Below, in pieces: positions 11,821-24,309 of a DNA stretch of 64,000 nt. The stretch lies in NCBI GenBank assembly GCA_964017145.1, contig OZ024851.1, positions 434,001-498,000 of the forward strand, written 5' to 3'. The notes under the pieces were generated by a model that saw only the letters and a list, made by a program, of their open reading frames with translations, was not told the DNA's origin and searched no databases. The stretch's first letter is position 1, and each line of letters starts with the position of its first letter. This DNA is from Agrocybe praecox. Lineage: Eukaryota > Basidiomycota > Agaricomycetes > Agaricales > Agrocybaceae. The position numbers were made by a program, and so were the translations under genes.

Positions 11821-13235
11821 CAAGCCAAATCTCGAAGTTCGTGGGCGCTAATCAGTATACCTTGGAGGCCTGTTTCGTCTCATCGACCATTTAAATGATA
11901 ATAACCTTTTCATATGTCAATTTTATTTATAGATCTCGCGTATCGTTGCGGCGAGCGGCATAATCCTTGACATTAAACATCAACAATCCGAATATTTTAT
12001 CAACTCGTGGGTCCTATGGATCTATTCCTATCATGTTCCTCAGAGTTCCTATTTCTTCCTCTCTTTCTCGGCACACCAAGGGTTATTACTGAGCCTAATC
12101 TACGGAGTGGGTCAAGAGATACACATCTACTTTTTAAAACTGTACTTCCGTAGAGGATCTATGTCGGAAAAGATTAACAAATTTGCGCAAATGGCTCATT
12201 CTGTATATACATGCAAACTTACACACGAGATTCGTATGAATGCAGTAAAGCGACCATACATATGTACACGTTCCGGTATGCGCTATAGCACTCATCGAAG
12301 GTGCAGTTAGTCAAAGCGCTTTTAGATACTACGATCCATAATCTCCATATACACCCGGATAGAAATTCTTGAAAACATTGGTTTATCTTGATCTCAGGTC
12401 ACACACGGTAAATTTTATGTGTAATCTGACTATACTCTACATAGTGAGTGGTCTATTTTTGTTTTTCTGGCTTCTTTTGACATACACCAGCAAGAAACCA
12501 TGTGCCGGACGCGGTTCGCCTTGTATCTGAAAAACCACGTCGGGCTACAGCCTCAGGCAAATAAAAAGTTTAGCAGAAGCTAAAAGGTAACTTTAGCAAG
12601 AAAAGAAGTCCTTACCTAGGTACTGAAAGATTCGGGGGATTATTGCAGACAGGCTGACATATTTTACAGCCCTTAATATCGGACATTAACAGCACAAGCT
12701 ATGCAATGATTTGAGATCTTCTTGAGTGGACACTCCGGCCTATAATCACTGTATAGGGCCAAAAATACATGTAACCTGTATTTAGATGGTCGGTCATGCT
12801 ATATATGCGAAGCCCGACTGCGGGCTCCCAAAAAATACCGAAAGTGTGTATATCTTGCTGCATAGTAGAAATACAACGATTATAGTCTGCCGTGAGCAGA
12901 TAAGCGCGACAAAATTTTCTCATCACTCACCACCTGTTCGGCTAGATGCCGGGGCCTGCTGTTCCGTTAGACCCCGCGTGGGATTGCTTATCAAATACTT
13001 TTCCCTGACAAATCATCATGGTCGCCTTATTGTGTGATTAGCGAATTATTGAAGCCAAGCCTCGATTCGTATAAAGTCGGTCGCCCTTCTCCTTCAACAT
13101 CCACAGGATTTTTTTGATCTGTTTTTTTCAGAGCAAGAGGAGAACCTCGTGCTGCAGGTATGGCGCCTCTCGACACCTTTTCCCGGGTTAAGCTAATCCT
13201 ATACACATCGTGAATGCAACTTTTAGGGACCAAGC
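11821..13235. other. intergenic, no gene recognised
   Basis: AT-rich sequence between the fold-back element and the HPP gene. No exon-like segment, RNA gene or terminal repeat was recognised. The last ~150 bp are pyrimidine-rich and probably contain the promoter and leader of the HPP gene. Confidence 0.4.
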
Positions 13236-14114
13236 ATGTCGACTGTACCTCCAAACCGTCTCTCTCGCCTACCTAGGTGGATCAGCCACTGGTTGGGATA
13301 TCGTCCTGCACACCAAACTAAATTACCAGATTATACTGTTTGGGCTTGGTCATGGGTGGGCTCATTTCTCGGGATTTCTCTCATTCAAGCTGTGTTCGGT
13401 CAGGCCCATTACTTTATCGAACGAGGTGTTCCATCCATAGTGGCCAGCTATGTAAGCTCTTCCTTCGCATGGCTACAAATATCTGATAAATATTCCACTG
13501 CCCAAGGGAGCCACTGCTGTCCTAATTTATGGTGCAATTGATGTTCCTTTGGCTCAACCACGAGCTCTATTCGGCGGCCACTTCCTGGGAGCTTTGACCG
13601 GAATTTGCATCACAAAATTATTCCATCTACTTCCAACCGAAGAGCGCTTCCAAGATTTGCTCTGGCTAGCTGGATCGCTGTCATGCGCGACCTCCGTCGT
13701 CGTTATGCAGATCACAGGCACCACCCACCCACCTGCAGGTATGTTCGCAGCTGTCATGCCCCCATGATCATACCTTTGCTCATTCTTTATATAGGTGCGA
13801 CCGCTTTGCTGGCGGCTGTCAACGAAGAAATCAGGGAGATGGGGTGGTACTACCTTCCCGTTGTTCTGCTCACTTCTGCTTTGGCATTAGCGGTAGCCAT
13901 CCTCGTTAATAATATCCAGCGTCGCTACCCAGTCTTCTGGTTGAAACCACCTCCCCCTCCCGCACCCCCAGCGGCGACTACAAAATCAACCGAGAATGGC
14001 AAAGCTGTAGAAAATGGCAGCACGCCTGCCGAAAAACCTGCGCCATTCGACCCTGTACCACCCGATAACGCTAGCGAGAGGTCGGCCGAATTCCTTGGTA
14101 CTCCGCCTGTATAA
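13236..14114 (+). CDS. HPP-family integral membrane protein
   Basis: Three exons: 13236-13451, 13507-13738 and 13795-14114, giving 255 residues, with 55- and 56-nt GT-AG introns. Spliced, the protein reads through a typical HPP domain. A first hydrophobic helix (WAWSWVGSFLGISLIQAVF) is followed by FGGHFLGALTGICITKLF, then QITGTTHPPAGATALLAAVN with the diagnostic His-Pro-Pro motif. The last helix (WYYLPVVLLTSALALAVAIL) precedes a Pro-rich cytosolic tail (PPPPPAPP). HPP proteins are four-helix membrane proteins; plant and cyanobacterial members transport nitrite, and the fungal substrate is not established. The start ATG is the first in frame and directly precedes a basic N-terminus. Confidence 0.85.
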
Positions 14115-15723
14115 ATACATCGCATACTACTTACATAGTGATACCCTGTCATACCCCTGCTTTCTAGTTAAACTGGAACAATTCTGTATACCTACCCTCA
14201 AAATTGAATATCATGTTTTTCTCCATTCAAATGTGCTCGAACTTCAACTTTCCTTTTGTGTGGTGTATCACTCTCATTCAACTCCCATTACGGACCGGTG
14301 ATGTACGATATAATTTCGCTTCTACACTTCTGAAGCCCGAGATCGGTAGTATAGTTTACCAGCTATTACGCGTGGCTCTAAAATTTCACTGAATTGATGC
14401 GTACACTACGGAAGCAGAATATGCGACTTGTTTGGGAAACTTTGCCCATATAATTATGAGGAAAAACCTGTGTGCCGCAGACGGCGGATTTTGTTGCTCT
14501 TTTCGTCAAACATGGGAGAATTTGAGCAAATTTGGGACACCATCCAGATAATTTGTCCGATCCTTTGCCTTACACTGATAGTGTACGGGTTGACGATTTC
14601 AATTGTCGTGCTAGAATTCAAGTGATTTATCTTATCGCCCCTATAATGCACGACGTAGCTACTCATTTTCGGAATGCGCCTGTCAGGTCTCCGGACGATA
14701 TAAACCGATTTCTACTAGATATGGTATAGTCCAGTTCTCAACTTTCAAGTATGTGTCACAGTTCCTCTTGGCCCCGACAATTTATTTTATTTTATATATT
14801 CAAGCGTTGGCCCCGACAATGAGTCTAGCAAAAATTTCCAAAAGCTTAATCTGCGAGCGGGTCCCAGGATGCGTTTGTACACAAGTAAAACCTTATTTTA
14901 TATTATATTTTGAACATCTGTTTCTTGGAGAAATAGCGTTCAGCTTTATCATTTATAGGAACGCCGCAAATGCGGACATGCCACATATAGTAAGCCCGAC
15001 AATTATTTCGCGGAGAAATAGCTGTTGAAAATATAAAACGTATTTATCAAAGTCTATTTGGACAACAAATACCTCTTGCCAGCGATGTAATTACCGCGTG
15101 CATATGCTGATCTCAAATTTGGTTCCGGACTCGGAGATCCGTCTATATATAGAACACAGAAGCCGTAGTATGTTTCTACGCAGTTTACTTCAGATATAAT
15201 TCCGTTTAAGCGTAGCGCTGGTACATGCAGATGATCTCTCCTAATTTTCACAGAGTACTCGAAAGGTCGGTAAAGGCAGGTCACTATAGCCGATAGGTTT
15301 CATTTGCTCAATCCCGCGTAGAATAGAGAAAATTCTAAAAGCCTATGTCTAATGCGCTCTAATGCGCAATGGTAAATTGTAAGATTAACGTGATATAAAT
15401 TTACAGATCGAAAGGTTAGATTTAGAAAGCTCCTGTCGTTTTTGCTCCGCTCACAATATCCACGTTTGGATGGTGTATCACGCTTGACATTGACAGAGGC
15501 ATGCATCATCCTGATGGACATATGGTATACTACATTTTTTCTTCTCCATGCCTAAGCATCATCAGAATAACACTCCATATACGCTATCAAGATCTCACCT
15601 CACGGGTTCTGTGACCGGATTGAGGCTCGTGCAGATTTTCTTGAGGAAAAATATGAGCGGGGTTTGGATAAATAGGCGGTAGAGAGGACAAGAAAAGACA
15701 CACCCCTTCATCCCCTTGTCGCA
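14115..15723. other. intergenic, AT-rich, no gene recognised
   Basis: No gene was recognised. A short direct repeat TTGGCCCCGACAAT occurs near 14769 and again near 14807. The final 60 bp before the P450 start contain a TATA-like GATAAATA at about 15667 and a pyrimidine-rich leader. Confidence 0.4.
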
Positions 15724-17808
15724 ATGGCTTTGCCAATCTCGAAGAGTGATTTACTGAAATCTTCTATTCAGGCCATCGTGCTTCTATCCTCTCTCGTCTC
15801 TGCTGTAGTGTACATCTTTTACAAGTCATTCTTCTCTGGAAGACGTCTCAAGGATGCTGATGATAATCCTATTCCCTCTGGTCCGATTGGTCTCCCCATC
15901 CTCGGTATGCCTTTTTTTTTGACATGAACCAGTATATTCCTAACGTAAAATGTCAGGGTCCTTCTTATTTCTTACCAATTATCCTGAGCTGACTCTCGAC
16001 TACTGGGCAAAGAAATTTGGTGATATCTACTCTATGTGGCTCGGAAATCAGCTCTTCGTGATTATCTCCGACCCCAATATTGTCAAGGATTTGTTTGTTA
16101 CCCAAGGTTCAATATTTTCTTCGAGGAAAGAGATGTTCCTCAAGTCGCAGATTATCTTCGCGGGTCGTGGTATTACAGCGACCCCCTACAATGACCGGTG
16201 GTACGTCTCCAACATGATTGGCATTTTATCTCGGTCCTAATAACACTGTTAATCAGGAGAAAGCATCGTCGCCTTTCGACTATTTGGTTGAATAAACCCG
16301 CGGTTGATGGCTACACCAATACCCTCGACTATGAGGCCCTCGTTCTTATCCAAGACTTGTACCGTGATGGAAAGCAAGGAAAAGCTCCCATTAACCCACA
16401 ACCTTACGCCGGACGTTGCTCTCTCAACAACATGTTGACAATTACCTTCGGGACTCGCACAGACAGCATTGCCCACCCTCTCGTTGGTAAGGCCCTCCGC
16501 TTGTCTCGCGAATTTATGTGAGTTACTCTTTGATGTCATTGCTGTCAGAGATGTATTAAGCTAATTATGCTAGGAACTGCACCGGTCCTGTGTCAAATAT
16601 GATTGACTTCGTCCCCATTCTGCAGAAGCTCCCTCACTACATGAAGACGCGTGCTAAGAAATTACACGCTGACTTGGTCACCACCTACGGCGGCATGATC
16701 CACGACATTACAGATCGCATGAAAAATGGTGAAGAAGTTCCCGAGTCCCTCGTCAAGTCTATACTTCTCGTGCAAAAAGAGGAGGAATTAGACCACCTGG
16801 ATATGTCTATTCTTTGCTCGGCATTCATGATCGGAGGTGTAGAGACGGTGAGTAATTTTTGGCTGGCGTTTCACCGTGAAAGATCGGTAATCCTTATTTA
16901 TCCTATCTTTTGAGCCCTATAGACTGCTTCTATCATGCAATGGTTCTCTGCTCTTATCCCTGCCTACCCTGAGATTCAAGCCAAGGCTCACGAGGAACTT
17001 GACCGCGTTGTGGGCCGTGACCGTTTGCCCAATGTTGAAGATGAGAAGAACATGCCTTACTGCCACGCTATTATTAAGGTACTGTTTCAACTTGACGCGG
17101 ACGACCAGTTGACGTGCTCTTGATCTGACTATATACCTTTATCTATTTCTGCTTCCCAGGAAGTCGAACGTTGCCACAATCCTTTTTGGCTCGGAACTCC
17201 TCACGTGAGCACGCAGGACTTCACATACCGGGGTCAATTCATTCCAAAGGACACTATCCTGGTCATGAACACTGTCAGCACACGCTCCGCTAAGTAGATG
17301 ACTAATATGCTAATTTCCGAAATCTTCCCAGTATACTATGCATCATGATCCCCAGAGGCATCCTGATCCCCATACCTTCAACGTGAGTGGCAGATGACGG
17401 TTCTGAGTGATATAGGCGATATACGTATAAATGAATGATCTATCTAGCCGGAACGCTACATCAACGACAATACTCTCCAATCCGAGTCCGCTAATTTGGC
17501 CAACCCTATGGAGCGTGATCACTGGATGTTTGGCGCTGGGTACGTTTCTGATTGTCCGCTTATTGGGTTGTCTCTTGCTGAACATGGATGTGTATTACAG
17601 CCGTCGTATTTGCCCTGGCATGTGGGTCGCTGAGCGGGAAGTCTGGCTTGCTATTTCTCGCATGCTCTGGGCCTTCAGAATGGAGGAGATTCCTGGAGAA
17701 CCCATAGATCTTAAGGAGTACGACGGACTCTCTGGTCGCTCCCCTGTTCCTTTCCGCATCAAAATGATTCCTCGTCATGTGAACGTCGCAAAGGTCTTAG
17801 GAGTTTAA
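15724..17808 (+). CDS. cytochrome P450 monooxygenase (first of two)
   Basis: Nine exons: 15724-15904, 15957-16200, 16257-16517, 16574-16847, 16923-17078, 17160-17273, 17332-17382, 17448-17539 and 17601-17808, giving 526 residues. All junctions are GT-AG and in phase. Residues 15-35 form an N-terminal membrane anchor, followed by a proline-rich hinge (PSGPIGLPILG). The I-helix region is AFMIGGVETTASIM (Glu instead of the usual Asp before Thr). The ExxR motif is EVERCH, followed by the PERF-like PERYIN. The haem loop is FGAGRRICPGMW with the axial cysteine. This is an ER-bound, NADPH-P450-reductase-dependent oxygenase. The substrate is unknown, and there is no recognisable biosynthetic core enzyme beside it. 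Confidence 0.9.
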
Positions 17809-18030
17809 AACTTTAACCGATACGAAAAGGGCCGTCCAGTAAGGAGGGTCCGAAACGCATTCCTAGATTTATATCATATATTCCTCTCTGTATAATTACC
17901 CGTACATTATTTCGAAATAGTTTTATGATTGATTCAATTTAATCGTTCGACCAACGTTTCTCCATTGTGTGAAGAAATACTTGACAACGCGAAGCTCGTT
18001 TTGTATTTAGAAACGGTTGGTAAACATCTA

Positions 18031-18949
18031 AGATAGGGAGCGTCAGGTACCAGCACCCTTACGTAATGTGATTAGTAAGCGCCAAGAGTGGCAAAATGTG
18101 GGCTGTCGAAAATCCGAAAGTTACTCCCCGCCAATTTTGTTGATTTCGCACTACATTCTATCCTACAACTTGTTTATCAAATGTCGAACTGTACGTGCAG
18201 AGTTTCCTGTATAGTGCCGCTTCCGTTTAGGTTTTGATTCAGCTGCCTCCTTTGCAGCCTGAATTGCGACTGCCTGTGCTTCTGCAAGTATGGCGTTGAA
18301 CCGGTAAATCTGCTCCTCTGTTTCCAATTCTTTCAACTTATCATCATCCATCTCCTCATCTATGAAGTCTAAATCTTCATCGCTGTATGGTTCTTCGTCC
18401 AAAAAGAAAAACCCCTCCTCCAGTACATCTGAGGGGCCATTCTGTGCTGATGGAACACAGGTTTCATCCTCGGAGTCGGTAATGTCCTCAACTGTGGCCT
18501 TTTGGTGTCCAGAAGCTCCCTTAAGGTTCTTCAAGCGTGATGTCGTGTTCTTGGAAGGTCGTGCCATGTTTCTGATGTGTCTGGTGTATATATTTTTGCA
18601 GTTTTGGGCACCATTTGCGACTGCTAATTGCCCCTCATATGGTCACGTGCACTGTTTATATAAGCGGCAAAATCCTTGGGTCAAAATTTTAATTTTTTTT
18701 CTCTCCTTTTTTTCTGGACGTTTTGAAGCATTCTGGATGTTTTTGTTTATAAAATATTTAAAGGGTAATTTTGGGACATGTATTCTTTTTCTTCCAAAAT
18801 AAATTTCATAGAAATTTTTCCTATCCTATTCTGCACCTTTCTATGGTGCCGAAAATGTTATAATTGGGTTGTGGTTGTGGCAATAAAGGCTGCAACTGAC
18901 GATGATTTCCTGCTTACATAAGGGTGCTGGTACCTGACGCTCCCTATCT
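18031..18949. mobile_element. 919-bp terminal-inverted-repeat element
   Basis: The ends are inverted copies beginning AGATAGGGAGCGTCAGGTAC and continuing about 36 bp (18031-18066 and 18949-18914). They are flanked on both sides by TA (18029-18030 and 18950-18951). Between them lies one acidic ORF on the minus strand and no transposase domain. The element is probably a deletion derivative of a larger TA-targeting DNA transposon that kept the 5' part of its gene. Confidence 0.75.
18163..18567 (-). CDS. acidic protein encoded inside small TIR element
   Basis: An intronless 134-residue ORF. Residues 25-90 are rich in Asp/Glu (DITDSEDE, DEDLDFIDEEMDDD). The C-terminal part is basic with the segment KRHYTGNSARTVRHL. 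Short acidic segments followed by a basic YxGxSxRT motif are, to my recollection, common at the N-terminus of agaricomycete transposon proteins; here the ORF ends right after that motif. I do not recognise an enzymatic domain. It may be a truncated transposase N-terminus or a non-functional remnant. Confidence 0.5.
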   Translation of the reverse strand: MARPSKNTTSRLKNLKGASGHQKATVEDITDSEDETCVPSAQNGPSDVLEEGFFFLDEEPYSDEDLDFIDEEMDDDKLKELETEEQIYRFNAILAEAQAVAIQAAKEAAESKPKRKRHYTGNSARTVRHLINKL

Positions 18950-18951
18950 TA

Positions 18952-19375
18952 AGTACTTGACGTAGACGCGTGGGCCGTAGATCAGGGACCAGCGTGGGAA
19001 GATATTTTGAATTTAGAAGTGGCGGTGGCTGAGACTGATAGGATATCAATAGGATATTAAAAGTAGATATCTGATTAGATAGGCATGGCCGCCTTAATTC
19101 AACGTATGACCAACGTATGACAGAGGTGAGTAAGTAAACATTTGCATCATTGTTATAGGCACACAAAGTAGAGTGTCTGTAATACTGAACAAATAAGAGA
19201 CGCTCTTTGCTGTGCTAACATGTGCGATACTTAGTGTACGCAAATGTGCACAAGCCGACATGTTGTCAGTCACGCCAACCCTGATTAACCTGAAAGCAGA
19301 GATGCACAGCATCGAGCCCCTTGTTTTACCTTGACCATATTAATACCCAAGGACAAGATTTCGCCGACACACATC
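18952..19375. other. intergenic upstream of BTB gene
   Basis: No gene was recognised between the small TIR element and the BTB-domain gene. The last part is probably the BTB promoter and leader. Confidence 0.35.
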
Positions 19376-20509
19376 ATGCTGACCCCTTCGAATTCTATTC
19401 CGTCTTTGGAGTCCGACTCTTCCTTTCATTCCACCAGTCAGGTGCCAATGTTAACATCAACTTACACTATTCATGATGGCTCAAAACAGCCTCTCAATTT
19501 ACTTTGTGAGAACATGTTTATCACTGGTACCCGTTCCTCTGGCTCTGGGAAGAATTGACCTCTTTTTCTCTTAATGAATTTCGCAGTCAATGATCATCCA
19601 GACGCCGACGTCACTTTTCAATCTGTTGATGGTCAATTATTTCATTTGCAGCGAAAATACCTCGAAGCAAACACAGGCGCATTCCCAGGCTCTGAACTCG
19701 ACACCAGGGGAGAAATTACACAGTTAACTGAGAAGGCAGAGATATTAGAGCTTCTATTCCAATTTGTGTATCCACAACGCGAACCCGAAATTGACTGTCT
19801 CAAATTTGGTATTTTGGAGGGATTGGCGGAGGCGGCGGAGAAATATGAGGTTTTTCATGCTATGAGCATTTGCAGAATGCAGATGAAGTACGTGACTTAT
19901 TATTGTATTGTTGACCATCGTCGCAGACCAGATCGGAAGGAAATTTACATCAACGCATCCGCTTCAAATAATATCCTATGCTGCCCGGCATGGTTATTCC
20001 AATTTAATCCAAGAGTCAGTACCTTATGTCGTACGGAGACCTGTCCTTGAGGTTGCTCAAGAATTGCCGAATCAGTACATTCTTCCATGGGTGCGTCGTA
20101 ACGATTAATTTCTCTTCGACGTCTGAATTCGACCGCATAACATCAGCTACGATATCATCATATTTGGAACAAAATATTTGACGATGCATTGGAGGAGTCA
20201 TTACTACTTCCCATTGCAGAGCCGTACACTGGTACCAAGAGTATCGGGTATTTCGCGCGCTCAAAGAAGGCAGAGATCTGCTCTGCTTGTCTTTTACTCG
20301 TTATTCGCCGCACACAAGACCTAAAAGCTTTAGAGTCCCTGGAGGAACTAAAGGAGTCACTCTCAACTGGCCATACGAGAAGTCGAGGATGCCTATCGTC
20401 GGCCTGCCAGTATCCTACTATTGCCAACTTGACTTGCGCCAACATTAAGGAGAAAATCAAGAATATGCCCAGTTTCTCGACTTTCGTTCCTGGAAATACA
20501 CTCTCATAA
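19376..20509 (+). CDS. BTB/POZ-domain protein
   Basis: Four exons: 19376-19505, 19587-19887, 19940-20090 and 20147-20509, giving 314 residues. The BTB core begins at about residue 45 with DADVTFQSVDGQLFHLQRKY and continues through LLFQFVYP and AAEKYEVF. Helices follow in exon 3 (HPLQIISYAARHGY), a pattern frequent in expanded agaricomycete BTB families. A Cys pair (EICSAC) lies in the last exon. BTB domains mediate dimerisation and often tether substrates to Cullin-3 ligases; the role here is unknown. The start codon is the least certain part. The third junction was placed at 19888-19939 because it restores the MKKFTSTHPLQ reading. Confidence 0.75.
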
Positions 20510-20591
20510 CCTGCGGAAGAATTAACTGGGCAAGGTCGATACTCCTCACTGCATAATTACTGATTAACATTCCGACTACCGGCCGGCAATA

Positions 20592-21275
20592 GGCGGGGTC
20601 AGAGTTGACGATTCTGGCTTGATTCTGTCACGATTCTGAGTTCGATTCTGAGTCGAAACTGCGGCTGGTTTCGTTCCGAGAATCGGCATAAAAGTCGGTT
20701 CTACTCTGACCCCCCCGGAACTATACAACTCTTACCGGTTCGGTTCTTATACACAAAACCTACTGGAAATTTTAATTTATTCTGCTGCAGGCTCCGTAAC
20801 ATATTTTTAAAGAAAAGAATGTATACTGCTAATAACCATGACCGAACACACTGACCACCAGCGGCAGTCTCAAGGAGTCTAATCAAGTTTTTTTTAATTT
20901 CCAGTTTTTGCCGTGTAGTACGTACCCAACCCTCAGTACAGTTTTGCCAAAATGCACACCGCCACGGCGGTGTATAAGGTACAGAGGTACCTGCTCTAGA
21001 CATCAGGAAAAATAAGGGGAATAAGTTTGGAGTAGCACCACAGTAGAAATCAGGACCAGAATCGGTGCAGTTGCGGCTCTCGAGTCGCAACTGCAAACAC
21101 TCGATTCTGGCACTTTCCTAGTCTCGGATCCAGCCGCCGTGATATCTTGAATATATAAGGCAATTGAGTGAGATTTGGTGCGATCAAAAATATTTGATGT
21201 CAATTGCGATATCACGACGTCTGGTGCATTTGACCCGGACAACCCCCCATGGGTGAACAAGTCACGGCTCGTGAT
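20592..21275 (+). repeat. left terminal inverted repeat region, interrupted
   Basis: The outer part (20592-about 20660) and inner part (about 21090-21275) both pair with the right end of the transposon. The ~430 bp between them does not. At 20704-20716 the terminus motif appears in the opposite orientation (CTCTGACCCCCCC), so 20592-20716 looks like a 125-bp unit with a terminus at each side. A nested solo end or MITE insertion, or a rearrangement of the terminus, would explain this. Confidence 0.6.
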
Positions 21276-21572
21276 CCAGTCACATACCTTCCCGCGTCCT
21301 GAAACCAAGCCTAACGAGCTCCGTATTTTGACCTTTTAGCATTGCACATCACTCTGCATGCTATAGTATTTTTATTTTGAGGATTTATATTATCTGTGAA
21401 CAAAACCTAGAAGTCAAAAAAATGTAAAAATTAGTGTACAAATTATAAAATTGTAAATTACGGAGGTTTGAACTCGATCATAATATAAGAAATTTGCTTA
21501 ATAGATACTCCCTCATCGAGTGAAAAAAATACAATATCCCTGTAAACAAACTCCCATGTTAATTCACCCAAT

Positions 21573-24309
21573 ATGTCCTCCCAAGAAGACCTAGAGGCGT
21601 TGTTCAACACCCGAGACATGTTCGGAAGTGATTCAGATCAACTGTCTGAATCAGACTCTTCATCAATTTCTGACAGCAATTCCCTCTCGTCAAACACAGA
21701 AATAGATATAGCATTGGACTCAGAAGAATCTGAACTAGATGATACTAGTCCTCAGCTCGGATTTCCAGCCAGTGATCTGCAGGACAATGCACGTTACTTG
21801 AAAGTTAAACATATCTTACATCAACTTGACATCGAAAAGCTCAAGCTCTGCGACTTTCTCGATGCTATTAGTTGGGGAAACAAGGCATGCACTAAAGACC
21901 CCAAAGTCCGTGCAGAGAGAACTGGTCTCCTCCAGGATCCGCGGCTTGCCGACATCATTCAACGTTGGGCGCATCCTCCTCGACCACCTGGATCAAAAAA
22001 AAAACGACCGAAGGGAGCAACTTCAACGCTCAAGACATTCACCATGACATGGGCCAAGAGTGCCATCTCAGACGAGATTGAATTTCTTGCCCCGACACTA
22101 TTATCGCCCACAACTGTTGATGTAACAGTCGATACCTTGATTGGAACCAAATTTTCGGAGCTTGAGGATATTATGAGAGAGAAGTCACCATTTTTATGGT
22201 CATTATTAGAGGAGGCGTGTACGAGGAAGAGTAATACAAGGAAGAATAGATCTGTATCGAAGGATACAAGTAAGGTTAGTCAACTGTAACACTCGAAACA
22301 TTTAGCACATTGAAGGCTTACATTATATTTACTTTTAAAAGGCTATTATATTGATCATTTGCATCGTATCGTACTTCAGATCACATCATCGATGTTGTCT
22401 TCAAAAACTACTGGCACTCTACTTTCAGTTTAAGGGTGTATCAGCAAAAGGGTTCGACACGTTACACGCAATGGGAATTACCATGAGCCATAAATGGACA
22501 GCAAACTCGGTCGTCCGCATATCAAAGCACTGCATGAGTGAGGTTTTAGAAAAGATGTCACTTCAACCATGGCTTATATCACACGACAATATCAACATAC
22601 CGTTCCGCGTATTCTCACAACGTCTTGATAATCGGGGAGAACTTGGAAATGGCTCGGCGGCTACAATTTACATCAAGCCTAATGCAACACCACTTCCTGA
22701 GAATGTAAATGAAATGTTAAAGGAAAAACGAGCGAATGGACAGAAACAACCACTTACAGAGTTGGACATATCGGATCTCGCGCAACAATCATATCCAAAA
22801 ATCCGACAGCAGATGATATATCAGGTCCTTCGATTTCTCCTAGAGTCACCCGAATTTGAGCTCCAGACATACGAAGAAAGAAAAAGCGACATACTCAAGC
22901 CTCCTGATCCAATAGATCAGCTCCCAACAGGTCCCGAAAATGTAACACTTCAATATCTCCTTGGCTCAGTCAATATTCCCGAGGCCAGTTACGAAGACAA
23001 CTCACGTCTGGTTGAAGAATGGTTCAATCAACTAGGAATGAGTAGTAAAGAGGAGCAGCAAAAACTCGGTACAAAGAAGGCTGTCATGTGGGTGGGAGAT
23101 CAGCTCACCGTAGACCGTTTACGTGGATTGTTTCGGTTTCGAGCTGAAGACGAAAATTCATATGAGCGACTCGACTTTATGGTGCCACTATTTGGATGGT
23201 TCCATCTGCAAATGGCCTACGCAGGTTCTCTTCACAGGCAATACTTGGGCACTACGCAAAGCCGGGGCTTTAAACAAGCCTTTCTTCTTCTCGAAAAGAA
23301 GGGCCTTTCCAAACAACAAATTAAAGGGCCATTTCACCATGATCTAGAGGAAGCACTGTACCATATCACAGAGGCTCATATACGTGTTGACTGGATAGAG
23401 ATTGGTCGAGTTGAAAAACTCGCTGATTTGAGAAGGAAATCTCCATCGGAGTTGTACGCGCTAGCAACAAGAATTGTTAATGAACGAGCCTCAAGTGAAG
23501 CACTAGACTTACTTGATATGAAGCCCGAAAACCAGTGCGACGAAGAATTGCGACTGGTTATTATGCGCAATCGAGACCTTTTACAATACATTGTGCTGGA
23601 TCAGGCTATCAGAGGTGGTGACGTGGGATTGATGGAAGCGACACTACCACATCTTTTCTACCGCTTTCAAGGTGGCAGCAATGGCCACTATGCTACAGAG
23701 GCCATTGAGCTCCTACAAGCCCTTCATCGAGAATTGCCTGAAGAAGTTGTGTAAGTAGAGAAGATATAAGGGCCGAGGCAAGAGTAATGCTTACTTGTGT
23801 TTATTAGAGACTTTGTCCGACATCACTGCTGGTTAATAAATGCAACAGGCAAGCCAGGAAAATTTTGCCCAGTTGACAAGGCACAAGAATACAACATCAA
23901 AGATATTAAAGTCACGTACCGATCCGAGGGTCCCAACGTAAAGTGGGAGTATCTAAAAAGATTACATCCTGCTATTCGCACCATACGAGCTATCGCCACA
24001 CACATAGAGCAAGAGTTCCAAACATTAACGAGAGGCATGAAACATACAGTGCCACAGAAGGAGCTCGATGTTGCTAAGCTACAGGAGGTATACATGGAAT
24101 CGGAGCATCACAAGTTTATTGCGGGACGAAAGGTCAAAAAGAAAGCAATTGCGAGTGATTATACAACGGACGGATTTATCAAGGTCCAGAAGGGTGAGAT
24201 TCTAAAACGTTGGAAGGACAGTCGCACATTTCCACGTTCAATGACGGAACAATGGGATGATGCAGATGAGGAACAGAGTGATGCAGATGAGGACTTGTGT
24301 GATGATTGA
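21573..24309 (+). CDS. DUF6589-domain transposon protein
   Basis: Three exons: 21573-22274, 22342-23750 and 23808-24309, giving 870 residues. Introns are 67 and 57 nt and in phase. The first 70 residues are Ser/Asp/Glu-rich. The conserved part begins in exon 2 with ISHDNINIPFRVFSQRLDN, then LTELDISDLAQQSYP, AVMWVGDQLTVDRLRG and FGWFHLQMAYAGSLHRQYLG, followed by GPFHHDLEEALYH. These segments match what I know as DUF6589, a family abundant in basidiomycete repeats with no assigned activity. The invariant-looking acidic residues in HDNI and GDQLT could be part of a nuclease or transposase centre, but that is inference. Its 3' end overlaps the 3' end of the helicase gene on the other strand by about 131 bp. 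Confidence 0.8.

Noticed and set aside
14769..14820. Direct repeat TTGGCCCCGACAAT as a possible mobile-element target duplication
   Set aside because: Only about 25 bp lie between the copies, and there are no terminal repeats or ORF; it is too short to call an element.
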